A stretch of 18,155 nucleotides of DNA, taken from assembly GCA_910592005.1 (NCBI GenBank), contig CAJVPP010001723.1:1-18155 (forward strand), read 5' to 3'. Below are positions 1 through 9,420 of this stretch, piece after piece. The DNA is from Funneliformis mosseae. Taxonomy: Eukaryota; Glomeromycota; Glomeromycetes; Glomerales; Glomeraceae. Numbering within the stretch: the first letter of the stretch is position 1; every line of letters begins with the position of its first letter. The notes below the pieces were generated by a model. That model saw only the letters and a list, made by a program, of their open reading frames with translations, searched no databases and had not been told where the DNA came from. The translations under genes were made by a program, and so were the position numbers.

Positions 1-90
1 AAATAAATCAAATATATCTAATATGTCCGATATGTCCAAGATATCAATTATATCAAATATGTCCAGTATATCAAATAAATCAAATATGTC
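1..90. repeat. 9-bp-period minisatellite, ten units
   Basis: Ten consecutive 9-base units can be read from base 1, most of them close to AAATATGTC (for example AAATAAATC, CGATATGTC, CAGTATATC). Every unit ends in TC and the period never slips. The array is probably cut by the window edge. On the minus strand the units read in phase as Asp-Ile-hydrophobic triplets without a stop, but I see no gene that uses this. The core hexamer GACATA on the minus strand is shared with the array at 18058-18155, so the two may belong to one family. Confidence 0.85.
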
Positions 91-202
91 TGACATTTAG
101 ATCTGCAATATGCTGCGCCACGTTCATCAATCCAATCCTGTTACAGTAAAATATATTTAAATAGATTTAATTTTTAATTAAAAATTCAATCAAAGTCATA
201 AT

Positions 203-975
203 AGAATATTAATTTTTATAACAATTGCAATATTAACTAACTAAATCAGTTTTCTATCTGGATTATGAATAAAATTTTTAAAACAGTTCTAATTATATTT
301 AAACAATTATATATTATTTATAGGTGTATAGGAAGAATTGAAAATTCAAGAATTTTGCCTTTTATTTATATTTTAATATTTAGTAAATTTGAAGAATATT
401 ATCAAAGATTATTTGAAGGTTTAATTAATTTTAGTAAAAATATAATATTTAACTACAATTATAATTTATTTTAATAGATTTTGAATAAACTACTATCAAT
501 TCTAAAGAATATCATTTTCACTTAGCTTAAAATATCTATCATAAAATACAAAATTTAGACTTACTATATGATATAGTACTAAAAAATTTTAGTTTGTTAA
601 TTCAATATATATCAGCTTTAGCTTTTTTACTTTCTGAATATATTTCTATAACATTTGATAAATTAAAAACTCATATGTCAGCAGAATTAATAGATTATGA
701 AATAGTTTAAAAGATATTATATTCATAATAAAGTAAAATATATATCAAAAAATAAAAATATATTATGATCTGCATTAATTTTTCTGCCTTTTCTTTAATT
801 AATTACTGATAATTTTAAATATTCATTTTTTCAGACTCAAAACTTTATAGAAGCTTAGTATTGAAAGTAGAAAATATTAGTAAGTAGTATATATATTAGT
901 TTATTTAAATTATAAAAAAGAATTTAAAAAGTTCAATTTAACATAAAATAAATTTTATAAAGATATTACAAATTT
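203..975 (+). mobile_element. Decayed MULE (Mutator-like) transposase
   Basis: This is a dead transposase of a Mutator-like DNA element. Blocks of the MULE domain occur in order but in shifting frames. An N-terminal piece RILIFITIAI lies at 203-232. From 247 to 471 come WIMNKIFKTV (normally Trp-x-Met-Asp-Gly-Thr-Phe-Lys; the Asp is now Asn), FKQLYIIY and ILPFIYIL, then EEYYQRLFEGL. From 474 to 708 the frame gives IDFE followed by FHLA, then IQYISALAFL. From 712 to 798 it gives an Ile-Leu-stop-Ser-Ala block, and from 805 on FFQTQNFIEA followed by TAG-TAT-TGA-AAG-TAG where the family has Ala-Trp-x-Arg-Arg-Trp. At least three frameshifts and more than ten stops are present, so it cannot be functional. 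No terminal inverted repeats or target-site duplication were found. Family assignment rests on motif order recalled from MULE transposases and is fairly secure; the ends are approximate. Confidence 0.8.
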
Positions 976-1360
976 TACTAAAAAAAAAAAATTATAAGCA
1001 TGAATTCTGAATTAAAACTATATACTATAATTATCAAGATAATAGAATAATCATAGATTTTCTTGTAGTATTGCTTATAATCTTTCATTTAGATATTAAT
1101 ATTACTATTGTAATAAATAAAAGTTAATAATCAAAGCTTTAAAGATAAATTTATTATAAATAATTTAATTAATGGTTTAATAATTTTAAAAATTTCAAAC
1201 TTATTTTTTTGTAACTATTAGCAAATGATTGTTGACAAAATAATTTTATTGTTGAAAAATTATTAATAAATTAATTATTAGCGAAATCTGAGATTATTTA
1301 AATCATATTGTAATTCATTACCATCATCTTCTACATTATTAACTCAGGTAGAATAGTAGA
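976..1360. other. AT-rich DNA, nothing identified
   Basis: Between the MULE remnant and the next decayed frame both strands are dense in stops and I recognise no motif. It may be the unreadable 3' part of the MULE element. Confidence 0.4.
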
Positions 1361-1606
1361 ATTCAAAATACAGATAAAGCCTTCTTGAAAGAATTGTTAG
1401 AATTATCTCCAGAAATAACTACAGTGATCTTAAAGTTAAAAGGATATTTAGATAATTGTATGAGAGAACACAAATTAACACTTTAAATATCTGATATTAT
1501 TTGGAATGTGCTCACAAGATAAACATAAAGGACAAATCTAAATTATAAGAGTTTAAAGTGTAAATTAAAAGATCAAATAATCAAAGGGTTTTTTTATAAA
1601 TTATAA
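1361..1606 (+). pseudogene. Decayed coding frame, unidentified
   Basis: A plus-strand frame of about 80 codons carries only three internal stops, all TAA, at roughly codons 40-60; each could be a mutated CAA (Gln). The first 40 or so codons are open and read like a helical, charged protein (Lys-Glu-Leu-Leu-Glu, then Leu-Lys-Leu-Lys-Gly-Tyr-Leu-Asp). No start codon, domain or catalytic motif is recognisable. It may be a tail of the neighbouring MULE element or an independent gene fossil. The stop density is only modestly below chance for DNA this AT-rich, so the call is weak. Confidence 0.3.
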
Positions 1607-2792
1607 TAATTTTAATTTAATTATTTTATTTTATATACTGTATTTTAAATGCTTATATAGCAATGATCCCTAATTAATTTGTGAATTTTTAATTTTATGT
1701 TAAGTGTAATTATATGAGTTAAGATGAATAATTCTTTATGAGAATTTAATAAGTGACATAATATCAGAATATTATAATATTAAAAAATATTAAAATTCTA
1801 TTAAAGAATTAAAAAGATTTGATACTTTTTATTAAAAATTATAAAAAAAAAATTACATATAAAAAAAGTAATAATATAACTACTAAATACTAATTAAAAT
1901 GTTTATACTAAGAAAAAATTGAGTTAATGGTTAATCGGTTAAGTGAATTAAATTATTTAAAAATAATAAAATAATAAAATATTAAAATGTAAATTGTATT
2001 AGATATGTAAATAAACTCATAATGATTATTCGTAACATATATAATAAGTGTTACATGATTTTATTTATTACAAAATTTATTTATTTAATCATACATATTA
2101 CATTTAATAAAATGAATAGAACCAACTCTCTTAAGCAGATTCTCGGCAATTCAGTTTTGCGGTTTTATTAAAACCGAAACCAGAAATGTTCAAGTTTTAC
2201 GATTACACGTTAATCATTCAAATACTATAAAGTATATTTATAGTAGCACTGGGTTAAAATATAAAAAACAAAATCATTCATCTATATCTTCTTTTAATTA
2301 AAATACAAGATTTAAATTTTTTTTTTTGAATTGAATCTAAAAGATAGTTATTATTACTCCTGATAGAATATTTTTTTTTAAAGATTTACCAATGGAACGG
2401 CTCGGCAAAATTTGTAATTTTCACCGTCTTAATCAAAGTTCATTTCTGTAGATTTTCCGGTACTGTCACATTTCGTTTAATAAATGAAAAAATTATCCGC
2501 CTTTTTTTTGAAGTTTAATAAATAAATGACAGAAGACAATAGGCTGAAGGATATTGTTTTTTATCCGTTGACAAATTGAACCTCGAAAAATTCTCCGTGT
2601 GGCGGATTGACCTGCATGCAAAACCTTATTATAGTTGAACCTTATTACTGTATGATACAACAAATAAAAAAAAAAAAAAAAAAACTTTTATAGATTTTAT
2701 TTTCAATCGTTAATAATCTTAAAGGCAAAATTTCCCAGTATTAGACTTAATTTCTCGTGCTTTTATTCTTAGAACCTTTGATTTTATAAATA
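1607..2792. other. Non-coding stretch with composition change near 2100
   Basis: No coding frame is supported here. Up to about 2100 the DNA is extremely AT-rich, like the TE relics to its left. From about 2110 onward GC-containing words such as CTCGGCAA, ACGGCTCGGC and GTGTGGCGG appear, together with poly(A) and poly(T) tracts, including 19 consecutive A at 2666-2684. This is the left edge of the genic island. The word CTCGGCAA occurs at 2142-2149 and 2400-2407 and again at 8511-8518, which hints at a dispersed repeat motif. Confidence 0.5.
2160..2176. repeat. Short perfect hairpin, 7-bp stem
   Basis: CGGTTTT and AAAACCG are perfect reverse complements separated by ATT. The hairpin sits just inside the composition boundary. 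There is no T-run or gene beside it that would make it a terminator, and its role is unknown. Confidence 0.5.
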
Positions 2793-2999
2793 ATGAAAGC
2801 ATCTCGTATTTTGACCGGCTTTTTGTGATTGACGTTTTTAGGACATGCATTTTCTAACTCACTTAATAAAATCGTCGCACGTGAACAGGGAGACGCTCAA
2901 AAGGAAATGAAAACTGCACTGCAACGCACCGAAACTCATCAAGATTTTACGCCTAATCGTAAAAAAAAAACTCGTAAATTTCAGAAAAAAAATATCTAA
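2793..2999 (+). pseudogene. Possible small secreted protein with an in-frame TGA
   Basis: Reading from ATG at 2793 gives 68 codons to TAA at 2997-2999, interrupted once by TGA at 2826-2828 (codon 12). The first 11 residues, MKASRILTGFL, and the continuation LTFLGHAFS after the stop resemble a eukaryotic signal peptide: a basic start, a hydrophobic core and a small-residue end. The remainder is hydrophilic (Glu/Gln/Lys rich) and ends in a strongly basic tail with Arg-Lys-Lys-Lys and Lys-Phe-Gln-Lys-Lys. The 56 codons after the TGA are open, which is somewhat longer than chance predicts. TGG to TGA or CGA to TGA would explain the break. Alternatives are chance, or a real gene with an unseen splice. 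No homologue is recognised. Confidence 0.3.
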
Positions 3000-3455
3000 A
3001 CTGGTTGAATGTTGAATGGAAAAATGCAAGTCGATGTCATGCTGTAGAATTCTTTGTTTAATAATGACTTTTATTTTGGACAATAATGGAAAGGAAACAT
3101 ACAAATCAGTTCATATGAATTCAAATTTAAATGCCAACTTATAATTTAACTATTTTTTAATGTTCATACCGTGAATTATGCAGATGATTTACCAAATAAA
3201 ACTTTATTGTCGACATCAAACCAAAAAAAAAGTGTGATAATAGAACAAAAATGAAAATAAAAAAGCAATTTAGTTAAAAAAAATTTTTTTTCTTTCTTTG
3301 CCATCATGATCATTTATATTTGTTATGCGAATTTCCTTTTTTTCTCTTTTTTTCTGACGGATACAATACATTAAGGTATATATCTATCGAGAATTTAATG
3401 ATTTTAATGCCTTAAAATCGAATTATTTCTGTAATGATCATAAAATAGAATAACC

Positions 3456-3464
3456 TATAAATAT
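3456..3464 (+). promoter_or_regulatory. TATA-box-like element of the kinase gene
   Basis: TATAAATAT lies 61-69 bases before the ATG at 3525. A T-rich pyrimidine tract (about 3489-3507, ending TCCTCC) and the leader AATAAATAAAACAACATGG follow, a layout typical of a fungal core promoter and a good start context. The transcription start itself is not visible. Confidence 0.5.
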
Positions 3465-3524
3465 CGTTGCGAAATTTTTATCTCGCATTTTTTTTTTTTT
3501 TCCTCCTTGAATAAATAAAACAAC

Positions 3525-5876
3525 ATGGATTCAACCCCAAATTTAAATCCTTATCCAATACCAATCAAATTTCTTCCTTTTAATGAATTGTATTGCAATT
3601 GTGAGTGCGAATTCAAATACTCCAGAACGCTTATGCTTGACCAATTATATTTTAAAAATTGTTTGTTCAACCATGTTTTTATGATTGACGATAAAAAGTA
3701 CTTGGATGTACTTGTATGCACAAATAACATTCAACGTAATCAGCACGAAACAGGTAGAGATGCGGATTTTTGCATCCATAACATTCAAGAATGGTGTGTA
3801 AAATGCTCAGAGATTTCATATTTTAAACAAGTAACCCCAGGGATTTCATTCTATAGTAATCCCAATAATGATTTTAAATATTTTGAGAGTGAAAATGATT
3901 GTAAATCATGTGGAAGCTTGATTTATCATCGCATTGGTTTATCAATTAATTCCCTTAGAATGTGTTCAAAATGTTACCAGATTTCTTCCGGATGGATAGA
4001 TTCAACTTTGTTTAAAGAACGTATTCCAATCCTTTATTTACCATGGTGGGATGCATTTGATCATTGTAACATTTGTAAAAAAACCTTCAAGTTGATATCA
4101 GATTGTCAAAAATGGTGCTCACATTGCCTCATCATTTATAGTGGGTGTAGTTTCTGTTTAACGACAAACATCATTTTCGGGATCACAAATCAATCCCAAT
4201 GTAAGAAATGTGAAAGGAGATTTTCTATTGAAATTGCAAATATCAGTAGTGGGAATAAGACTATAGATGACTTTCTTACTTTTACAAGACTCTCTGAAAT
4301 TCACAAGATCACTTCTAATCTGAAAAAAATTGAAGAAAATTCCAACCCATTGAATGTATATGATTTGATGAAAAATATCCCTTCACAATCGATAATGAAA
4401 TGGATACCATATTCTCGAATTACAAATTTACAATTTATTGCGAAAGGGGGATTCGGTATCGTTTATAAGGCAACTTGGTTGGATAATGAAAGTGAAACGG
4501 TTGCTATAAAAGGATTGTCAGACAAAAATAAAGTTGAACAAATTTTAAAAGAGGTAAGCTTTATAATTTCCGAGGGTTAGTTATTCAAAAATTATATTAA
4601 TTTAATTTTTTTTTTTTAATAACCTTCAGTTAAAATCGCTTCATCAATGTTATAGTCAATTTGATTTTACCATTAGATGTTACGGGATCACAAAAAAACC
4701 CAATACCAATAGTTTTATGATGGTAATGGAATACGCGGATGGGGGAGATCTACATAACCATTTACAAAAGAATTTTACAAAGATAACATGGTGGAAGAAA
4801 CTAACCATGTTGTCGGAAATATCACTTGGGTAATCATCATCACATTATTTAATCATTAATTGGGTTGATTTTGGGTGATGTTAATCATTTGTTTTATTAC
4901 CTTTTTAGACTTTATTCCATCCATAAAATTGATTTTATACATCGAGATTTTCATAGTGGAAATATATTATTAGATAAAAAAACCGAATATTGGAAGATTG
5001 GAGATTTAGGATTATCACAAAATGTAAATAATACTCCGTTGGATACTAAAAACTACGCAATGATCGCTTACCTTGCACCAGAAGTAGCAAATAAACAACC
5101 ATATTCGAAAAAATCCGATATTTACAGTTTGGGTATGATTATGTGGGAAGTTACAACAGGTTGTAGACCTTTTCCTAATGATAATCATAATTTCGATCTT
5201 ATCTTGGAAATAATTAAAGGAAAGCGCCCTGATGTTACAGAGGATACCCCTGAATGTTTTGCCAATTTAATGAAGAGATGTTGGAATCCTGATCCTTCAA
5301 AAAGACCTGATGCATTTGAGATTAGTAAAATCTTGGGTAGATGGTCATCAAAAGGAGAAAATGCCGAACAGTTTAATCAGGCCGAGAAAAAACGATTAGC
5401 ATTAATCGGATCAAACGAATTGGGTCCTACATTTAAAAAACCCCATTCAAAAGCAACTTTTACATGTAAACCCAATCCTAATTATTTAGACACCACAAAT
5501 ACTTCAAAAGACTTTGAACTCGATATAAATAATATTTCAAGGTAATTTATACATATTCAGACGTTCAAAATAATATTCTAATATTTCATTCAACTTTGAC
5601 CAATCCCAATGATTTACATTAGTAGAACGTTAAGATCTGATAATTCTTTTGGTTCTCTCCATCATAATGAAGGTAAATTCTTTAAATATAAAGAGAATTT
5701 ATTAACTTGGATATATTACTTACTACTTTCAGAGAGAGCATACAGGGATAATGTAATTTACAATCTATTGTAAGTTCTATAATATTCAAAAGTTGAAATT
5801 CAATTCAAATTGTTATAAATAATTTTTTTTTTTTTTTTTTAGCTCGGGCTCACAATACAAATTTGGCCATATTTAA
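3525..5876 (+). CDS. TKL-type protein kinase with cysteine-rich N-terminus (six exons)
   Basis: This is a predicted Ser/Thr or Tyr kinase-like protein of 660 residues, presumably acting in cytoplasmic signalling; its substrate is unknown. The exon model is 3525-4553, 4630-4829, 4909-5541, 5623-5672, 5733-5769 and 5843-5876. All five introns (76, 79, 81, 60 and 73 bp) begin GT, end AG and keep frame. Residues 24-229 hold seven CxxC pairs (91-94, 126-129, 147-150, 181-184, 198-201, 208-211, 226-229), suggesting zinc-binding knuckles. The kinase domain has a Gly loop at 308-311 (GGFG), VAIK lysine K329, likely alpha-C Glu E343, HRD at 421-423, N428, DLG in place of DFG at 442-444, APE at 466-468, D480 and KRP near R542, so it looks catalytically competent. 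Kinases of this type, with the lead-in WIPYSxITNL, are massively expanded in Rhizophagus. The first three exons are firm. The last three give a short tail; without them translation stops at 5545. Confidence 0.85.
5621..5625 (+). promoter_or_regulatory. Tandem splice acceptor (AGTAG) before kinase exon 4
   Basis: Intron 3 ends in ATTAGTAG, giving two AG acceptors three bases apart. Use of either keeps frame: the first adds Ser-Arg, the second only Arg, before Thr-Leu-Arg-Ser. If intron 3 is retained, the reading frame ends at the TAA in the donor (5543-5545). Confidence 0.4.
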
Positions 5877-7091
5877 AAATCTCATTTATGATCAAAAATC
5901 CCCCACATTAACAAAATATTACAGAATATATAGGTATAAATTGAAATCTTAGTTCATAATATTATAAATATATTATAGATTTATTATTTTATTTTCGAAT
6001 TCGTTAACGTACGATCGTGAAGTATATTCACTGAAGTTATTAATAAAAATATTTTCATAAATAAAAAAGAATTTGTCCCAAGACAACGAACATTTTGTGT
6101 CGAAAACAAATTTTAAAATTATTATATATCGTGCCGCACATGTTTAAATATCGTAAAGAAATATTTATTTTATCGGCGCAATTCAAAAAGCTTTTTTGAT
6201 TTTACACAAACATTCAAAGGCTCATGCAATTTAAGTTTATTTGAAAGAGCATAATAAGAGCTTTTTAATAGTATTAAGATTGCATAAATTGAATATCTAA
6301 ATAAATACTAAGATATTGTGTCTAAAGTTCTGATTAAAATTATAAAATAGTATTACTAAAATTATTGTTAATTAAGTTTTAAATATCTTCTCATAGCATC
6401 ACCAAAATCTTAATATCCCAACTTTTACTTTCCTATCCTTCAGACCATCGTCTTCCTTCTGTAAATTAATAACTTTTCTTAATTAGGGGAAATCTGAAAG
6501 AATACGATTGGCAAATTTAAAAAAAAATTTTTTTTTTACTAATTCTTGCTTTAATGCATCACTTATTTATAGTAATTCATTCAATTCTGTCAAACCTTTA
6601 ATTTAAAGATTATTGGAAATGAAGATTAAATCAATCTCGTATCCGCATCTGAAACAACAAGATGAACAAATGGCGTAATAATCTTTTGAGTAACGATTGA
6701 ATTTACGGGAACTTTTTTTTTTTTATCTTCATAACCAATTCTGTGTTAATATCATTATGTAATTTCGAATTTTAAATTATTCCCCTTATTTATCTGTTGT
6801 GAGAAAAGGAAAAAAAAAATGTATTTAAAAGAACGAAAGATTGCTTTTTTATTTCAAATATAGCTTATAATGAAAATGAAAAAAAAAAATAATAACTGCG
6901 AATTTCTAAGGTCAACCTAAGTCAAAAAAAATAAAAATAAAAAACACTAATAAATTTAAAATTTGATGAAACTTAAGGAAACATAAAGGTAGGCTTAAGA
7001 ACCTGTTTTTTTTTTTTTTAATTATCATAAAAACGGGTGAATTTAATGTAAAAATGCTTAGATTGAAAAGTGTTTTTAATCAAGCAGAAGT
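5877..7091. other. Intergenic region between kinase and HMG-box remnant
   Basis: The kinase 3' end probably lies in the first few hundred bases; AATAAA-like signals occur around 6040-6065, but no poly(A) site can be fixed. The rest has many poly(A)/poly(T) tracts. On the minus strand around 6370-6660 short coding-like runs (for example Thr-Glu-Leu-Asn-Glu-Leu-Leu and Asp-Ala-Leu-Lys-Gln-Glu-Leu) are separated by stops and by an intron-like segment ending TTCTTTCAG. I could not build a gene from them. Confidence 0.4.
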
Positions 7092-7408
7092 TCATCTTCT
7101 TTTGATTCTCTCGTTTACTTGTTCAGACAATCTTTGATACACCAACATTTCTTCCATAGTAGCTCTTTTACGCAAATGGAATTCGGTTTTGCTAATAATG
7201 AATTCGGTTACAATCATTTGGGATTGCCTTGCTGACTCTCTCACGAAGAATCGTAGAAGAGATCGACTAGTTGTAGGTTTAACTCTAGCTTTCGGACTTC
7301 CGTTTAACGATCGAAAAATAATTTCGGGTTCATAATTGGGGGAGGGAATATTGGGTTATTTATAAGATATTCCAAGAGTTCTTGAACTTTTTGTTCTTCT
7401 AATTTCAT
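7092..7408 (-). pseudogene. HMG-box-like protein, one-base frameshift
   Basis: On the minus strand an ATG at 7406-7408 opens a frame reading MKLEEQKVQELLEYL then INNPIFPPP. The continuation in the next frame, from about residue 27, reads NYEPEIIFRSLNGSPKARVK, then LLRFFVRESARQSQMIV, EFIISKT and VYQRLSEQVNERIKRR, ending at TGA (7092-7094). The order of an aromatic/basic helix 1, the Met-x-Val-(Ser/Thr)-x-x-(Ile/Leu)-Ser turn and the long C-terminal helix with Tyr-x-x-Leu-Ser fits the HMG box (MATA_HMG type), a DNA-binding family expanded in Rhizophagus. The total is 317 bases, not a multiple of three. The break lies at or near a homopolymer (plus strand GGGGG, 7338-7342), so it may be a true pseudogene or a sequencing error. 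The usual Trp of the HMG core is not seen. No intron is needed apart from the frameshift. Confidence 0.55.
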
Positions 7409-8028
7409 ATTGCAAGCTTATTTAAAAATTTTTTAAAAGAAAAAAAAAAATTATTATTATTTTTTTTTTTTTTTTTGAAATTATTTGGGGTATATATACA
7501 GTATATATATATATAAATCGCGTAATTCATGAAACTATATGCCTTCTGTTTCAAAGCTGGAATACCAAGACGATGGTATTGAAACAAATCGATGCAATAT
7601 ACAGACAAATCGACGAGATAAATTCTGATCTTACTCCAAGTCAAATAATGACTCAAAGAAATTTAAGTATAACTTAAATAAAAGATAACATACACCATTG
7701 GTCGGTATGACAGACTAGGATGTACAGTAATACTTTTAGAAGACAAATAAGACGTGTTTTAATACACAAAGAAAAAAACAAAAGGTACTCGGTAATCTCC
7801 ATTTTAATAACGTGTGTTATTTGTAGATTTATTACTAACGAAAGGCCAGGTTTGACTTTACCGATTTGTGATATATATAAATAAATTGATTCAGCTTAAG
7901 TGGGTTAACTCATTCCCGTTATTATATAATGAGATCAACCAATTTGGTAAATTTTAATCTTTAAGCCTCACAAGAGTCAAAAGTTTTAGAATTTTTTTTT
8001 TTTTAAAAAAAAAAAAAATGATGAGATT
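7409..8028. other. Low-complexity and unassigned DNA upstream of the HMG-box remnant
   Basis: Bases 7440-7476 are an A-run/T-run pair and 7490-7516 a (TA)-rich stretch, GTATATATACAGTATATATA. On the plus strand ATG at 7573 opens a 34-codon frame to TAA at 7675-7677 with a charged helical look (LKQIDAIYRQIDEINSDL). This could be a small gene fragment or chance. Two more A/T runs lie at 7991-8018. Nothing else is identified. Confidence 0.35.
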
Positions 8029-8115
8029 GGCAAAACTCTCGGGTTTCGACGGATTCAAAACTATATTAAAGTCTTATTAACAAATCCGTCGAAATATAGG
8101 GTATCGACTTTTGCC
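8029..8115. repeat. Imperfect 87-base snapback (inverted repeat)
   Basis: The inner arms TTTCGACGGATT (8044-8055) and AATCCGTCGAAA (8083-8094) are perfect 12-bp complements around a 27-base loop. The outer arms GGCAAAA (8029-8035) and TTTTGCC (8109-8115) are also complementary, with a mismatched spacer between. The whole could fold as one long hairpin, as expected of a small MITE-like element or a structured RNA. No flanking duplication was identified. Confidence 0.6.
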
Positions 8116-8179
8116 ATTTGTTAAAATGAGTTTTGCAAGGCAACTATAAATGTGATTTATGTATTAGTTATTTCCGCGA

Positions 8180-8199
8180 GTCACGGCTACAGCCGTGAC
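8180..8199. repeat. Perfect 9-bp hairpin GTCACGGCT/AGCCGTGAC
   Basis: GTCACGGCT and AGCCGTGAC are separated only by AC. It is one of the most GC-rich words in the window. Overlapping it, ACCCTGAT (8198-8205) has its complement ATCAGGGT at 8240-8247, and GGTCAAAC is duplicated head to tail at 8245-8260. This nested structure is typical of the end of a non-autonomous DNA transposon, but no partner end was found. Confidence 0.6.
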
Positions 8200-8482
8200 C
8201 CTGATGATGTCGTAATCAATCACTGGACATTTCCGAAAAATCAGGGTCAAACGGTCAAACGGAGCTTGTCGATCACTTTATTTTTATAAAACTGAAATTT
8301 CGTCATATGTAAACCTTAATTTTTATCCAATATATGCGTAAAAAATTTTATTTACTTATTCTTCGAGTTAAAACTGACAATCCAATATAGTTTTTCTAGT
8401 TTATTAACAACAAGTCAGAAGGATCTCTTCATAAAGTTGGCCATTTTTCATTACAGCAAATTTCATAAGTTACGGAACACCT

Positions 8483-8519
8483 TTTGCCGAAGTTGCCAGG
8501 TTCTCGGGTTCTCGGCAAA
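8483..8519. repeat. 8-bp inverted repeat containing the CTCGGCAAA motif
   Basis: TTTGCCGA (8483-8490) pairs with TCGGCAAA (8512-8519) across a 21-base loop in which GGTTCTCG is partly repeated. The arm carries the same CTCGGCAA word found at 2142 and 2400. Confidence 0.45.
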
Positions 8520-9381
8520 TTGAAATAAATAATAAACACGTGATATTAGAGTGTCACACCGACTAGTTAATCAAAACTATATGGGTTGATTGCTAGGAAA
8601 ATCAGGTTCCGGGAATTTTTTAACAAAATTGAGATTTTTATTGCATTTTAGTTTTTGATTTTATTAGATTAAAATGTATTAAGCTCTTAATTTAAGTCAA
8701 AAATTTCTCAGAACCTTATTTTTCTAGAAACCCTCCCATATCAGATACTTAATTGGCTTTACTATAATCAAAATTTATGTTACACAAGCTTTAAAATAAA
8801 TTTGAATCCTTTTTATAATCGTTTACTATTAAAATAAACTCAAACTCCTAAAAGATTCCCATCAATATTGAGCTTAATTTTTTCTTTTTTTTTGGTTGGA
8901 AACTATTCTTAAGAACTGTTGCAAAGTAACTACGTTTATTTTTTAAAAAGGGTTGGATATTTCTTCTTAAAAATCAATATTTACAAAAAATTTTTGATTC
9001 TTAAGGTCAAATCTTGAAATTTTTTTTTTACAAAATGAAATATCTTAACGTAACTTTGTTCTTAAACAATATATATTCATGCTGTGAAAATTTGAAGATA
9101 AATTGACATTTCAACAATGCAATGAATCATTTTAAAATATACTAATTAGCATATATCATTATAATAGACAGAATATCAAAGGTTTTCAAAAGAAAAATTA
9201 AATCACGCAAAGCAAACCAAATTTCTGTAAATATGAAAAGATCACTTAACAGAAAAAATACTAATACTTGATATAAACAAAGAACTCATATAGATGAATG
9301 ATGATGAATTGCTATTGATCTATCTAAATATCCTTTAACTACTAATGATAGAAGGTATTCAAACTTATTTTAATTGTTATA
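8520..9381. other. Unassigned DNA at the right edge of the genic island
   Basis: No coding frame is supported. Composition shifts gradually toward AT from about 8640. The stretch around 8870-9060, with poly(T) tracts and words such as GTTGCAAAGTAACTACG, could be transposon non-coding DNA, but I cannot assign it. Confidence 0.35.
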
Positions 9382-9420
9382 TAACTATAAAAATCTCCAA
9401 TATATAAATTTTTATAGTTA
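9382..9420. repeat. Perfect 13-bp hairpin
   Basis: TAACTATAAAAAT (9382-9394) and ATTTTTATAGTTA (9408-9420) are exact complements with a 13-base loop. Because the arms are AT-rich, chance is more likely than for the hairpins at 8029 and 8180, but 13 matches without error is notable. It could be a MITE core. Confidence 0.45.

Noticed and set aside
2859..3104. Minus-strand 81-codon frame
   Set aside because: It lies antisense to the better-looking plus-strand frame at 2793-2999, has low-complexity Phe/Ser content and shows no motif.
7405..7656. Minus-strand 83-codon frame
   Set aside because: Half of it is translated (TA)n and poly(A) sequence, giving Tyr-Ile and Lys/Asn runs; it overlaps the HMG-box start by a few bases only.
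8180..8199. Rho-independent-type terminator
   Set aside because: The hairpin is strong, but there is no following T-run or upstream gene, and the organism is eukaryotic.
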